This document shows, piece after piece, positions 26,212 through 35,682 of a stretch of 64,000 bases of DNA (position 1 is its first letter; the number at the start of each line of letters is the position of its first letter). The stretch covers positions 558,001-622,000 of the forward strand of contig CBDDLL010000002.1 in NCBI GenBank assembly GCA_965230625.1, read 5' to 3'. Position numbers and translations under genes: made by a program. This DNA is from Saccharicrinis sp965230625. Its GTDB lineage: Bacteria; Bacteroidota; Bacteroidia; Bacteroidales; Marinilabiliaceae. The notes under the pieces are model-generated. The model was not told where the DNA came from and searched no databases. It worked only from the letters and a program-made list of their open reading frames with translations.

Positions 26212-29142
26212 TTATTTAGAATAATGATAATCATATGATTTAATAATAATTCGGTTATTGTCTCGTACGCATTTCAACCTTCCAAAGTCATCATAATCAT
26301 AAAACGTAGTAATACCATTGGGATCAGTATGAGAAGTTATACCAATTAACGGTTTGTGAGTGTATGTATTAACCAAAGCTTTTGATGGTAAACTTTTTCT
26401 GATTTGTGTATTTATATTTCGAAGTTTTAACATCGAATTATTGTCTATTTCTGTGGTAAAATCATCGAGTTGTTTTAGTAATGGACTATTTATAGCAGTT
26501 TGATAATCTATATTCTCAATATTAGCGACAATATATTGCCCATTGAATCCCCATATTAAGCTTGTTTCATTACCGTTAATCTTTTCAAAATGAAGCAAAT
26601 TACTTTTAGCATACTTGTCTAAATCAAATTCTTTAATATAATTTTTAGATATTGAAACATGTCCATTTGTATTAGATGGCTTAAAACCGTTACTAGAATT
26701 ATAGTTTAAACCATCAATTTGGGTATTAAGTTTATAAATAGCACTAGGAAGCCCAAAAGCATTATAAGTGGTTAAATTCCCCTTTATAACCTTGGAGTTA
26801 TTTAATACCGAATATGTTTCGATAGGTTTATTCAATATATTATTAGAAGATAAGGTATTAGCAAAACCTGAATTATAATCCTTAGGGTATAGTGTATGAT
26901 GAGTTAATTTATCACCATTGCTTAAGGTAGTTCCAACTTTATTAATTTGTCCCATATTATTATATGAGTATTCTTCTAACTCAGAAACTTCACCTTCTTT
27001 TAAATAGTTTATTACTTTTTTTGACACCAATCCAATATAATCCGATTCAATGGTATAAAATTCAAATGCGAATCTATTTACAAACTGTGCATTATCACAA
27101 CAGACATTGAAATATTTAAATTGAGTCTTAAATTGTACATTCTCCTTGATTATTTTACTGTATACCATACCATGAATATATACTGGTTTATTCTCACCTG
27201 CACCTATTAGATCCTGGTAATTATATTTTTCCTTTCGTATAATATTATCTGTGCCTTCTTCATAATAATTCTTTTCCAGGATTCTACCTCGTTTATAACC
27301 TCGAGGTGTACGTGGCGATTCCTTTGATCTTGTATAAGCTCCACCAAAAAAGTAGTCTTGTTTATTATCATAGGTATATTCGATACGACCTTGACCATCA
27401 ATTACCTCAGAAACTTTTGCGTAAGATACAAAACCAGAGTTTGTAACTCCAAAGTTTCTTTTAGGATGGGAGAATATCTTTGAATAAGTACTTGGACATA
27501 TTATTAGGTCCCGTGCACAGAGATTACATTCTGACTTTTCTACATATTCGGTTCCAAAAGAAGAAAAACCTGGCTCGTACTGGTAATTTTTGGTTTTCAT
27601 TAAATCTCCACCTGTATTATAATTGCATATAGTTTTAATACGAACTCCGGGTGCTAAATACCCTTCTTCCTCAAAGACAGCTGCACCAATTTTATTAAGT
27701 GCACGGTTATGTTCATATTCAAAACTACTGCTACCGCCAGTTGGAAAAGCAATGGAATCTAAAATTCCACGAGCTGTATTTTCAATTGTTCCAACTGTTC
27801 TATCTGCATTTCCTTTAATAGTTTTACCAACAGCTTCATCATATGTTGCTATCGTATTTGGTATTAAGCTTACATTATTGTCTGCTCCGTTGTGGTAACC
27901 GTAATAGTCTATTCCATAATAATTTGGCTTTTCGATATGGCCATCTTTATAAAAGAATTTATAATTGTAAACGAAACGATCATTCTCGTCATGTACGTCA
28001 ATTACACTTATATTGTATCTGCCATTATTCGTATAAGTAATAATGTACTTTTTAAGTAATTTGTCTTTGCCATTAATTCGGCTGTAAATAGCGATAAAAT
28101 TCAGTAATTGAGAACCCATATTACCATCTATTGTAGCATCTGGATCTTTATAAGAGAATTTCAGTTTTACTTTTTCCGTCTTAATCTCAGTTAACTTATA
28201 TGATTTGTATTCGTTATATGAATCAATGGTAGTTAGATCGAAGAAAGGCTTACATGGTTCTACATATGTATATTTAGGAAATTTCCTATTCCATTGACTT
28301 AAGATTGGTAAGTGACCGGATTCAGAAGTATAATTATTCTCCTCATATTCAAACTCGACTTTACTTCCATCGGGAGCAATTATATTATCTAGAAAGCTTG
28401 CTGAACAATAAGCTTTTCGACTTAATAATTGACCATATGTGCCTACATTGTTGATTGTAGATTCAACTGTACCGAAATTATACTTAATTCCATTCTCATC
28501 AATAATAGTTTGCACAATATCAGAACTAAGCCCTTTTTCAAAGCCATTTATTTTTAAAAGTTTTTGTCGGGGAACAAAAAAACAATCATCATTTGCATCA
28601 ACATATATTTTACCATTGTGACCAGGAAAAGAATAACTGTATTGATAAGGTTCAAAATTAGGAGCATTAATGTTTGTCATACCTGAATTGTGAACTGCAC
28701 AATTATTTGAGCTCCACTCCATCATTGATTCACGAGAGATACTCTTCCTGTTAATTGGAAATTTTTTGGAAGCCATAATAACTCCACCAGCATTTAAATT
28801 CCATTTTACACCATATAGTCCCGATTGGTCATATACTTTTACCCCTGAAGCATGATAGGATAATGAAATTGGTACTTCAATATCGCCTTCCTTAATAGTA
28901 TATATTGGTACGGATATATCCACCAAGCCAGTAGATAGATTAACGGGATGCTCACCAAAAATACCTAAATTGGCAATTGTGGGTGATTTTGGCTCATGAT
29001 AAAATTCTAACGGTAAATCTTCACTTTTAAGTTGCGAAAAGCAATTATAACTACTTGTGAAAAAAAGTATACAAATTAAAAGTCCTTTACGGAAAAGATA
29101 ATTTAAATTGTATTTTATTGGGAAGTTTAAATAAATTAACAT
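26212..29142 (-). CDS. RHS/YD-repeat companion protein
   Basis: 976 residues, with an N-terminal signal/hydrophobic segment (about 18-36). The start of the mature region (NLGIFGEHPVNLSTGLVDIS, then PISLSYHASGVKV and WNLNAGGVI) is characteristic of the Bacteroidota proteins encoded just upstream of DUF6443/RHS proteins, and recalls SpvB/TcdB-type N-termini. The C-terminus carries a YD-repeat (ITSHTDPNGITTFYDYDDFG, then DNNRIIIKSYDYHYSK) that looks like the start of an RHS spiral. The downstream RHS protein starts 61 bp later on the same strand, so the two probably act as one surface or secreted complex. Function is inferred from this conserved pairing; no enzymatic domain is visible. Confidence 0.8.
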   Translation of the reverse strand: MLIYLNFPIKYNLNYLFRKGLLICILFFTSSYNCFSQLKSEDLPLEFYHEPKSPTIANLGIFGEHPVNLSTGLVDISVPIYTIKEGDIEVPISLSYHASGVKVYDQSGLYGVKWNLNAGGVIMASKKFPINRKSISRESMMEWSSNNCAVHNSGMTNINAPNFEPYQYSYSFPGHNGKIYVDANDDCFFVPRQKLLKINGFEKGLSSDIVQTIIDENGIKYNFGTVESTINNVGTYGQLLSRKAYCSASFLDNIIAPDGSKVEFEYEENNYTSESGHLPILSQWNRKFPKYTYVEPCKPFFDLTTIDSYNEYKSYKLTEIKTEKVKLKFSYKDPDATIDGNMGSQLLNFIAIYSRINGKDKLLKKYIITYTNNGRYNISVIDVHDENDRFVYNYKFFYKDGHIEKPNYYGIDYYGYHNGADNNVSLIPNTIATYDEAVGKTIKGNADRTVGTIENTARGILDSIAFPTGGSSSFEYEHNRALNKIGAAVFEEEGYLAPGVRIKTICNYNTGGDLMKTKNYQYEPGFSSFGTEYVEKSECNLCARDLIICPSTYSKIFSHPKRNFGVTNSGFVSYAKVSEVIDGQGRIEYTYDNKQDYFFGGAYTRSKESPRTPRGYKRGRILEKNYYEEGTDNIIRKEKYNYQDLIGAGENKPVYIHGMVYSKIIKENVQFKTQFKYFNVCCDNAQFVNRFAFEFYTIESDYIGLVSKKVINYLKEGEVSELEEYSYNNMGQINKVGTTLSNGDKLTHHTLYPKDYNSGFANTLSSNNILNKPIETYSVLNNSKVIKGNLTTYNAFGLPSAIYKLNTQIDGLNYNSSNGFKPSNTNGHVSISKNYIKEFDLDKYAKSNLLHFEKINGNETSLIWGFNGQYIVANIENIDYQTAINSPLLKQLDDFTTEIDNNSMLKLRNINTQIRKSLPSKALVNTYTHKPLIGITSHTDPNGITTFYDYDDFGRLKCVRDNNRIIIKSYDYHYSK

Positions 29143-29158
29143 AAAATTGAGAATTGCA

Positions 29159-31240
29159 TTATTTTTTTAATAAAACCTTAACCACATTATCTGTTTCATT
29201 ATGGTATAATTTAACACTATAAATCCCGTTGTTTTGTCCGGTTAAATCTATTTTAAAGGGTAACCTTTCAATGTTTTTATAGGTTTTAATAGTGTTGCCT
29301 AATAAATTAATAATCTCTATTTTTTTTATAGATGTTTTTTCATTGGTATTAATAAAAAACACACCATCGGTTGGGTTTGGGTATGCATGATATTGATTGT
29401 GCTTACTTGAGCCTACATTATATTCTGCGCACTGCGCAGGAACCGCTTTGCGATAAACAATAACTTCATCGGTTGCTGTGCAACCATATTTATTGGTAGC
29501 ACTTAATGTTATTCGATCTGTTTTGGCTGTTTTTGTGGGTGGTAATACTAAGGTTTTATCCGTTGATCCATCAGACCATAAATAACTGTTGTATTCTCCT
29601 TTTGTTCCAAGTATAACGGTTTCGTCAATACTTGCCACAATATCATTACCTAAACTAACTTTTGGCAAGTCAGCAACGTCAACTTTAATTTCATCTTCGC
29701 CTTCACAACCGTGTTTGTCGGTAACCTTTATTTTGTAAATGCCGCTTTGCTCAACAACAATATTATCTTTTGCAGAACCATTATTCCACTTATAACTTTT
29801 AAAACCGGCCACAGCCTTTAGCGTGTCCCCTTTACAGAGGGTACAGTCGTCACCTAAATTGATTTGGGTAGAAAGGCCACAATCGTAAAACTTGTTAATG
29901 AAAAAGTCATCAATATTTCCTTCCTGATATTTTTCGTCTTTTCCTATTTTAATGTTTTTACTATAACTTCCAATTTGATAAAAATAATTGTCATTACTTT
30001 CTAGCAACTTTACAGCAAAGTCCTGGTTGGTACCTCCAAAACTTTCCGTCCATAAGTAATTTCCTTTTTTGTCAAATTTGGTAAGGTAAACATCCTTGCT
30101 AAACTGATCTGATTTTAATTCGTAGTTCTTCTTTTGAATATTTCCACGGTAGCTGCCGCTTAAATAAATATTATCTTTAGCCACAAGCATGCTGTTTACA
30201 TATTCGTTAGCTGCACCCCCATACTTTTGTACCCATTGTAATTTACCGTTTAAATCATAAGAGGCTAAAAAGGCATCCAGCACACCTTCAGAAATTAGTA
30301 TTTTATTTTCAAACAAAGCGTTTTGTGTAAAGCTGCCACTTATGTATATTTCGTTGTTATTTATTGCAATATTATCGGCAAAATCATCGTAGTTACCACC
30401 TGCTTGTTTAATCCACCTGATTTCAGAACTATCAATACGAGCTATAAAAATATCCCTTTTGCCATAACTCTGTATGGTTTGTTCCCCAAACTCAATCTCA
30501 TTATCAAAAGAACCAGCTATATACACCTGACCTTGTTGGTCGCATTTTATTGTCTTTAATTCCTGGTGTCCTAAACCACCAATTTTTAATATTTCGATTA
30601 AATTCCCATTAGGATCAATTTTGGAAATAAAAATATCTGAGCCACTTTTTGAATAAAGTTTTTTATTTTCAAGTTCCAGTTTTTTGTAAAATGAACCAGC
30701 GTAATATATGTTATCGTCATCGTCGATAGCTAATACGGATTTTTTGTTTTTTGTGTTTGCACTTATCGGTTTTACCCATAGCAAGGATCCTTCACCACTA
30801 TATTTGGCTATGAAGTTATCGGCAAAAGATGTTGTGGTTATTTGTTTTTCATCAAACCTACAGGTTTCTCTATACTGACCACATAGGTATACATTCCCTT
30901 TACTGTCAAGCTGAATGGAATGAACACAGTCTATTGATGTTCCCCCGATTTTCTTTGCCCATATAAGTTTTCCTTTATCATTAAATTGGGCAAGAAAAAT
31001 ATCAGAACTACCATCTGAAATCAGCTTTTTTTTTCCTAATTGAGTTTCTCCGAAAAACATACCCGTAACAAAAAGGTTGTTACTATTATCAATGGTCAGA
31101 TCTACAGCCTGGTCGGGACTAACTCCCCCTGCAGACTTAATCCACTGATGAATAATTTGTTGCGAATTAACAGGTGAGCTTTGTAGCACTATTAAGGATG
31201 TTATTATTAACACCACTTTGTATAAAATATTAATTTTCAT
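29159..31240 (-). CDS. SBBP beta-propeller protein with PKD-like domains and T9SS sorting domain
   Basis: 693 residues with a signal peptide (about 1-26). Residues about 30-455 contain about eight SBBP-type beta-propeller repeats, each with patterns such as DSNNLFVTGMF, NVYLCGQYR, IYISGSF and YFYQIGSYS, followed by F/Y-x-K-F/Y-D/N-x-x-G-x-L/x-W. Two PKD/Ig-like domains follow (about 460-610, KSYKWNNGSAKDN and NSYLWSDGSTDKT). The T9SS type A sorting domain is at the end (AYPNPTDGVFFI ... NNGIYSVKLY, ending with basic residues). It is predicted to be exported to the cell surface. It lies 7 bp after the repeat protein gene and 16 bp before the RHS companion, clearly within one operon, so it may help display or anchor the RHS proteins. 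Confidence 0.85.
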   Translation of the reverse strand: MKINILYKVVLIITSLIVLQSSPVNSQQIIHQWIKSAGGVSPDQAVDLTIDNSNNLFVTGMFFGETQLGKKKLISDGSSDIFLAQFNDKGKLIWAKKIGGTSIDCVHSIQLDSKGNVYLCGQYRETCRFDEKQITTTSFADNFIAKYSGEGSLLWVKPISANTKNKKSVLAIDDDDNIYYAGSFYKKLELENKKLYSKSGSDIFISKIDPNGNLIEILKIGGLGHQELKTIKCDQQGQVYIAGSFDNEIEFGEQTIQSYGKRDIFIARIDSSEIRWIKQAGGNYDDFADNIAINNNEIYISGSFTQNALFENKILISEGVLDAFLASYDLNGKLQWVQKYGGAANEYVNSMLVAKDNIYLSGSYRGNIQKKNYELKSDQFSKDVYLTKFDKKGNYLWTESFGGTNQDFAVKLLESNDNYFYQIGSYSKNIKIGKDEKYQEGNIDDFFINKFYDCGLSTQINLGDDCTLCKGDTLKAVAGFKSYKWNNGSAKDNIVVEQSGIYKIKVTDKHGCEGEDEIKVDVADLPKVSLGNDIVASIDETVILGTKGEYNSYLWSDGSTDKTLVLPPTKTAKTDRITLSATNKYGCTATDEVIVYRKAVPAQCAEYNVGSSKHNQYHAYPNPTDGVFFINTNEKTSIKKIEIINLLGNTIKTYKNIERLPFKIDLTGQNNGIYSVKLYHNETDNVVKVLLKK

Positions 31241-31247
31241 CGCATTA

Positions 31248-32726
31248 TTATTTTAAACCTTTTTCTAATGCTTCAATTCTCTTAATAAGATCTGAGATAA
31301 CCGCATTCTTCTCTTCCAGTTCCTTTTGCTGAGAGATTGTATATAAGGTTAGTTCTTCCACTTTCCTTAATAAAATATCATCCATTTCTCCTACGCTGTA
31401 CCCCTTTTCTTTAAACTCATTAGCAGAAGGTACATCGGGCAGGTGTTTATTTTCTATTACAAATGTTTCTACATCCTGCAAAGACCGCAGGTCATAATCC
31501 GGCTCAAAAACGTAGTCAGAAGCTGGAATTTCTGTATCATTTACAATCTTAACTCTTGATGCCAAAATTGTTCCTTTAACGGTAAGTTTTTCGGAAGGCT
31601 CTGTATTTCCAATTCCAATTCCTAACTTGCCATTTATATTAACAAAGTCAGATTCAAAATCTCCCTTAATTAATGGCGTTTCAGAATTACTGTTTTCTAT
31701 AATTAACTTGTTAGATTCTGTACAATTATATCCTGCATTGTACCCTAAAAAAACATTGCCTTCCCCATCTATGTTTTCTGCTCCGGAACCAAAGCCTAAA
31801 AAGGTATTATTATTTCCCATTTGTTTCTTAAATCCTGCCTGACTTCCAATAAGGGTATTATAGTTTCCTAAACTTTTAGCTCCAGAATAATATCCTATAT
31901 AGGTATTGTTTTTCCCATTTCTGTCATAATATCCAGTTAAAGATCCTAAATATGTATTACACTCACCATCCTTATTGTAGTATCCAGATGTTTTACCTAT
32001 AAATATGTTTTCTTTAGCAGTCGTGTTGTAACGACCTGCATGATAACCTATAAACATATTAATACTACCTGTGGTATTATTTTCTCCAGCCCCAGCCCCT
32101 AAAAATAAATTCCATTTACCTTCTGTGTTATTTTTTCCTGCTCGATCACCAATAAAACTATTGACGGAACCTGTAGTATTCTCAAAGCCAGCTTCAAAAC
32201 CCAAAAATACATTATGGTTACCTGTGGTATTATCAAATCCAGCTTTCGAACCCAAAAACAAATTATAATTACCTTCCGTATTATTTCTTCCCGCTCTAAA
32301 TCCAATAAATTGATTATTTGTACCGATCGTGTTTGCATAACCAGCTTCCTGACCTAAAAATACGTTATAACTACCTGATTTATTACTATAACCAGCGGCA
32401 TAACCTGAAAATAGATTACTTCTGCCTTCTGTGTTATTTTTCCCTGCTCCAAAACCAATAAAGCTATTCCAACTGCCTGTGTTGTTAGAAAATCCAGAAA
32501 AAGCACCAAGAAAACTATTGCCGATACCAGTGGTGTTATTGTATCCTGATTCATGACCAACAAAGGTATTTTCACCCCCCTCTGTAATTGAAGCTCCAGC
32601 TTTAAATCCAATATTCGTATTATGCTCTCCTGTATTTCCAGTTCCTTCTCCATAACTGGTGTTTTGTGCGTTTACCGCAAACATAAAAAACCCAATTATT
32701 AGGGTTACAATAAAATTTTTCATCAT
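31248..32726 (-). CDS. 17-residue-repeat, tail-fibre/YadA-head-like surface protein with C-terminal coiled coil
   Basis: 492 residues with a signal peptide (about 1-20). Residues about 30-335 are 18 tandem copies of a 17-residue unit with consensus NTTGxxNxFLGxxAGxx, resembling YadA-head/Hep_Hag beta-roll repeats. A linker with KLGIGIGNTEPSEKLTVKGT (368-387) follows. The C-terminal module FEPDYDLRSLQDVETFVIEN, then HLPDVPSANEF, is a conserved Bacteroidota end-module. It runs into a coiled coil (about 445-490), which suggests a trimer. It has no T9SS domain. It is the first gene of the four-gene RHS operon, 7 bp before the SBBP gene. The role is probably a surface fibre or adhesin. DNA in the repeat block repeats every 51 bp and could recombine to change length. 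Confidence 0.8.
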   Translation of the reverse strand: MMKNFIVTLIIGFFMFAVNAQNTSYGEGTGNTGEHNTNIGFKAGASITEGGENTFVGHESGYNNTTGIGNSFLGAFSGFSNNTGSWNSFIGFGAGKNNTEGRSNLFSGYAAGYSNKSGSYNVFLGQEAGYANTIGTNNQFIGFRAGRNNTEGNYNLFLGSKAGFDNTTGNHNVFLGFEAGFENTTGSVNSFIGDRAGKNNTEGKWNLFLGAGAGENNTTGSINMFIGYHAGRYNTTAKENIFIGKTSGYYNKDGECNTYLGSLTGYYDRNGKNNTYIGYYSGAKSLGNYNTLIGSQAGFKKQMGNNNTFLGFGSGAENIDGEGNVFLGYNAGYNCTESNKLIIENSNSETPLIKGDFESDFVNINGKLGIGIGNTEPSEKLTVKGTILASRVKIVNDTEIPASDYVFEPDYDLRSLQDVETFVIENKHLPDVPSANEFKEKGYSVGEMDDILLRKVEELTLYTISQQKELEEKNAVISDLIKRIEALEKGLK

Positions 32727-33392
32727 TTTTTTATTAGTAGTTACTACTCATTTTTGATTTCAATGCAATTGCTTTTAGAAAGCAGAAAATTATTCTTCTT
32801 GTTCCTATAGCTAATATTTCAAAATATATTTAATTAATTAATTTTCTTAATGTATATTTTATATACTATGATATTCAATTAACAAAACAATACACTTCAA
32901 AAATACAACAAAGCAAATCATTTATAAATACCTGGTTATGAATGGTCAATTTCAATTCACAAAAAGATATTATTAATGTATAAATGGTAGAATTAAATTA
33001 ATAAGCGGTTTGTATCTTACATGTAAAACCGATAATATAAGGCCTAGGAGAATATCCTATTTAGCGTCAGTCATATGAACTACATAGGCTTTACTATTGA
33101 AAATAATATCATGCTGTACGTGGAAACCTAATTGTATATCAAATAATATAATGATCTATCATATTCAACAAACAAACTATTAAAAAGCAGGTTAAAAAAA
33201 TTGATTAAGTATCAGCCTCGTGGTATATCACACAAAATATCTATAGATGTATTTAAATTAGTTTACCGTAAAAGAAAGGCCCAAAAAACCAAAAGAGTTT
33301 TTGAGGAATTTTACTGGCATGACTCTTGAAAATGCAACTAAGAAGGACTTCATATCAAAATAAATCATAAATTATAAAAGAATTAATATCAA

Positions 33393-33568
33393 TTGAACCC
33401 GGATTATGTATTAAAGGTTCGTAGTGAGCATTGAAAGTACGATAAAACAAGGCTTTATCGAAACAAGGCATAGCATCGTTCTGGTGAGTTGAGATGAAGC
33501 AGCGAAGTGACTTGTTTTGAAGTAATTTCAATGTGTAATAGATTTTCTAATGCATATTGCGGGTTGAA
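33393..33568. repeat. 176-bp element with imperfect terminal inverted repeats
   Basis: The 21-bp end at 33393-33413 (TTGAACCCGGATTATGTATTA) matches the reverse complement of 33548-33568 at 17 of 21 positions. Inside are small hairpins, e.g. GATAAA...TTTATC. No coding capacity and no clear target duplication were found. It may be a non-autonomous mobile element or a remnant of an insertion sequence. Confidence 0.4.
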
Positions 33569-33580
33569 CGCTAAATCAAA

Positions 33581-33616
33581 AAGCAGTTACAAATTAATTG
33601 CAACTGCTTCTATTTT
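33581..33616 (+). terminator. Hairpin followed by T-rich tract
   Basis: AAGCAGTT (33581-33588) and AACTGCTT (33602-33609) form a perfect 8-bp stem with a 13-nt loop, followed by CTATTTT. It reads as a plus-strand terminator, although no intact plus-strand gene precedes it. It may belong to the adjacent mobile-element remnant. Confidence 0.5.
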
Positions 33617-33762
33617 AAACTTTGGAATTAAGAAACTTAACTATTTTCCGTCACTATTTGTGTACTAAGTACTTATTATTCTATCACTTTGTAAAGATTA
33701 TGGATTTCTGATTATTGGAACAATGATTTATTTAGTATAAAATGATACTAGATAAAAGAATT

Positions 33763-33798
33763 AAGGTGCCTGAAAAGTTACTCCATTCAGGTCACCTT
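33763..33798 (-). terminator. Probable terminator of the GH26-like gene
   Basis: AAGGTGCCTGAA (33763-33774) pairs with TTCAGG plus CACCTT (33786-33798), with one small bulge. On the minus strand it is followed by AATTCTTTT. It lies 16 bp after the GH26-like stop. Confidence 0.7.
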
Positions 33799-33813
33799 AT
33801 TTAACATTAAAAA

Positions 33814-35547
33814 TTACTCTTTTACAAAACGATACCTAACGTTATTTTCTGTTGTTAAAATGTATATTCCTTTTTTCAATCCAGAAATATCAAGTGTATT
33901 CGTAACTTTTTTATCTATCACTTTGATTCCACTAATGTTAAAAACAGATACTCTTGTACCTTCATCAACTCCAACCAGGTTCAGAATATTGTTAGTAGCA
34001 TCTATATAAATTACTGCTTCATTGCTAACATCTTCTGTATTTAAACCTGCTTGTGTCAATTTAGATGACTTTGTTCCACCCACAAATGAACATTGATCAG
34101 TTGTGAAAGTAACCGTTTCTACTGGTGATAAATATTGTCCAGTTGCATTATCTTGTACTTTAAACTGAATGGTATAAGTGTTACCTAAAGTTGCATTAAA
34201 ATCTTGATAATAATATCCATCAGCTCTTTCACCTGGTATACAATATTCGCTTAAACATAAGTAATTCCACGATCCTGTCCAGCCATTATCTTTATGGTAA
34301 ACTCTTATGGTATTATCATCCACGTAACTTACTCCAAATTCTCCACATAAACTTGTATTCTGGCACTTATCCGGACAAGAACCACCACAGTCAACTCCTT
34401 CTTCATCACCACTAATTACACCATCTGAGCAATGTGCCGGAGGACAATCATCGGGACATGAGCCACCGCAATCAATTCCTGTTTCGTCTCCATTTTGTAT
34501 TCCATCGGTACATGATGGTGGAGGTGGTGGACCATCATTATAATGAACGTAACGAGAAGTACTTACAATACTATTCCAATGATTAAGTACTGTCTGATTT
34601 ATTTCAACTCTTGAATCTCCCCAATCACCTGTCCAATTATGAGCATTCCAATCTGAATTAATATAAGCCCATACTCCAATATCATAAGTTTCAATAACAT
34701 CCTTAACTCGATCTAAATAATCCATAAAACCACTGGCTGATTCTGAAGCATAACGCTGTACAGCTGATTCTGCTATCATTACTGGCTTTCCTTTAGTATT
34801 TTTTGCCCAGTCAAATCCTTGTGCCAGATTACCATCAATTTGTTGTCCTGAGCAATTAGATCCTGAAGGTGACGATAAACATACATCATGATTAAAAATA
34901 GAAAATGCTACCCAATCAACATACTGATCCCCAGGATAAAGATCAACTACATCGTTAAATCCACGAACTGGATGATATACAAAATCTACATTTGAAGCTA
35001 TTGCACGAATACGCTGAGCCATACGATTGTATGCATCTTTATAAGTTTGCGTATCTCCACCCGATGCAAACATATACAAGCTTACTTCGTATCCTAAGCG
35101 TACATAAAACTTAAGATCAGAATGATCAGCAAAAGTTCTTGCGAACTTATCGATTTCTGCATCCCATCTACCAGCTACGATGTCTCTTAAGGCGCTATAT
35201 GTATCACCATATCCTCCTGCTCCCGGATTATCTTTTATACTAATTGCCACTAATGCATAAGCACCAGGATAATTATTATTCATATAAGTAAGAAAGTTAT
35301 TACCAAAAGCATCATCGCCTTGGTTAACTTCACCTGAATAAATTTCGCCATAATGCGACGAACCTGCCGGTGCTTTATAAGCATTTACATAATCTATAAA
35401 CTCTTGTTGCCAGGTTTGACCAATTAAAAGGTTAGTCTTTCCTGCACCAGGATCATACTTTTGAGCATTAACATTAACTACTGTAAGCAAAAATGTTATT
35501 AAAACAAAGCTCATTAATATATTTCTGAGGGCATTATAATTTGTCAT
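33814..35547 (-). CDS. Secreted GH26-like glycoside hydrolase with Cys-rich repeats and T9SS sorting domain
   Basis: 577 residues from the ATG at 35547. A longer frame starting with GTG at 35598 is less likely, because its start lies in duplicated spacer DNA and the signal peptide begins properly at 35547. After the signal (about 1-29) the catalytic domain (about 35-330) shows GH26 features. The acid/base is in YVRLGYEVS (Glu154), FVYHPVRG and YPGDQYVDWVAFSIF follow, and the nucleophile is in PVMIAES (Glu260). GH26 includes beta-mannanases and beta-1,3-xylanases, and the substrate is not decided here. Two Cys-rich repeats follow (CTDGIQNGDETGIDCGG and CSDGVISGDEEGVDCGG). Then comes a beta-sandwich (about 398-490) and a T9SS sorting end (GLKKGIYILTTENNVRYRFV). 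It lies directly downstream of the tandem GH81 genes. Confidence 0.8.
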   Translation of the reverse strand: MTNYNALRNILMSFVLITFLLTVVNVNAQKYDPGAGKTNLLIGQTWQQEFIDYVNAYKAPAGSSHYGEIYSGEVNQGDDAFGNNFLTYMNNNYPGAYALVAISIKDNPGAGGYGDTYSALRDIVAGRWDAEIDKFARTFADHSDLKFYVRLGYEVSLYMFASGGDTQTYKDAYNRMAQRIRAIASNVDFVYHPVRGFNDVVDLYPGDQYVDWVAFSIFNHDVCLSSPSGSNCSGQQIDGNLAQGFDWAKNTKGKPVMIAESAVQRYASESASGFMDYLDRVKDVIETYDIGVWAYINSDWNAHNWTGDWGDSRVEINQTVLNHWNSIVSTSRYVHYNDGPPPPPSCTDGIQNGDETGIDCGGSCPDDCPPAHCSDGVISGDEEGVDCGGSCPDKCQNTSLCGEFGVSYVDDNTIRVYHKDNGWTGSWNYLCLSEYCIPGERADGYYYQDFNATLGNTYTIQFKVQDNATGQYLSPVETVTFTTDQCSFVGGTKSSKLTQAGLNTEDVSNEAVIYIDATNNILNLVGVDEGTRVSVFNISGIKVIDKKVTNTLDISGLKKGIYILTTENNVRYRFVKE

Positions 35548-35612
35548 ATCTTTTTTATTGTTTGTTGTTTGAAATAAAGAAGCTACTTTAAAATTCACTC
35601 CATTTTTTATTC

Positions 35613-35635
35613 CCCGGGAAGCAAAGCTCCCCGGG
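35613..35635 (-). terminator. Hairpin downstream of GH81 copy A
   Basis: CCCGGGAAGC (35613-35622) pairs with GCTCCCCGGG (35626-35635) with one G-T pair. It is the counterpart of the hairpin after copy B. There is no strong T-run, so it may stabilise or process the mRNA end instead of terminating on its own. Confidence 0.55.
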
Positions 35636-35682
35636 TTAATCTAGAAGTCAAAATCCATAACCTTAATACAAAGTCATGTTAA

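Larger units (their letters stand above)
32727..33813. other. 1.1-kb intergenic region with repeats and terminators
   Basis: This holds the presumed promoter of the RHS operon next to 32726, an approximately 60-codon open stretch without a start (33150-33329, see findings), a 176-bp element with imperfect terminal inverted repeats (33393-33568), a hairpin (33581-33609) and the terminator of the GH26-like gene (33763-33798). No intact gene is seen. Confidence 0.55.

Noticed and set aside
31627..32338. 51-bp repeats considered as a CRISPR-like array
   Set aside because: The repeats are degenerate, in frame and encode a protein repeat. There are no unique spacers.
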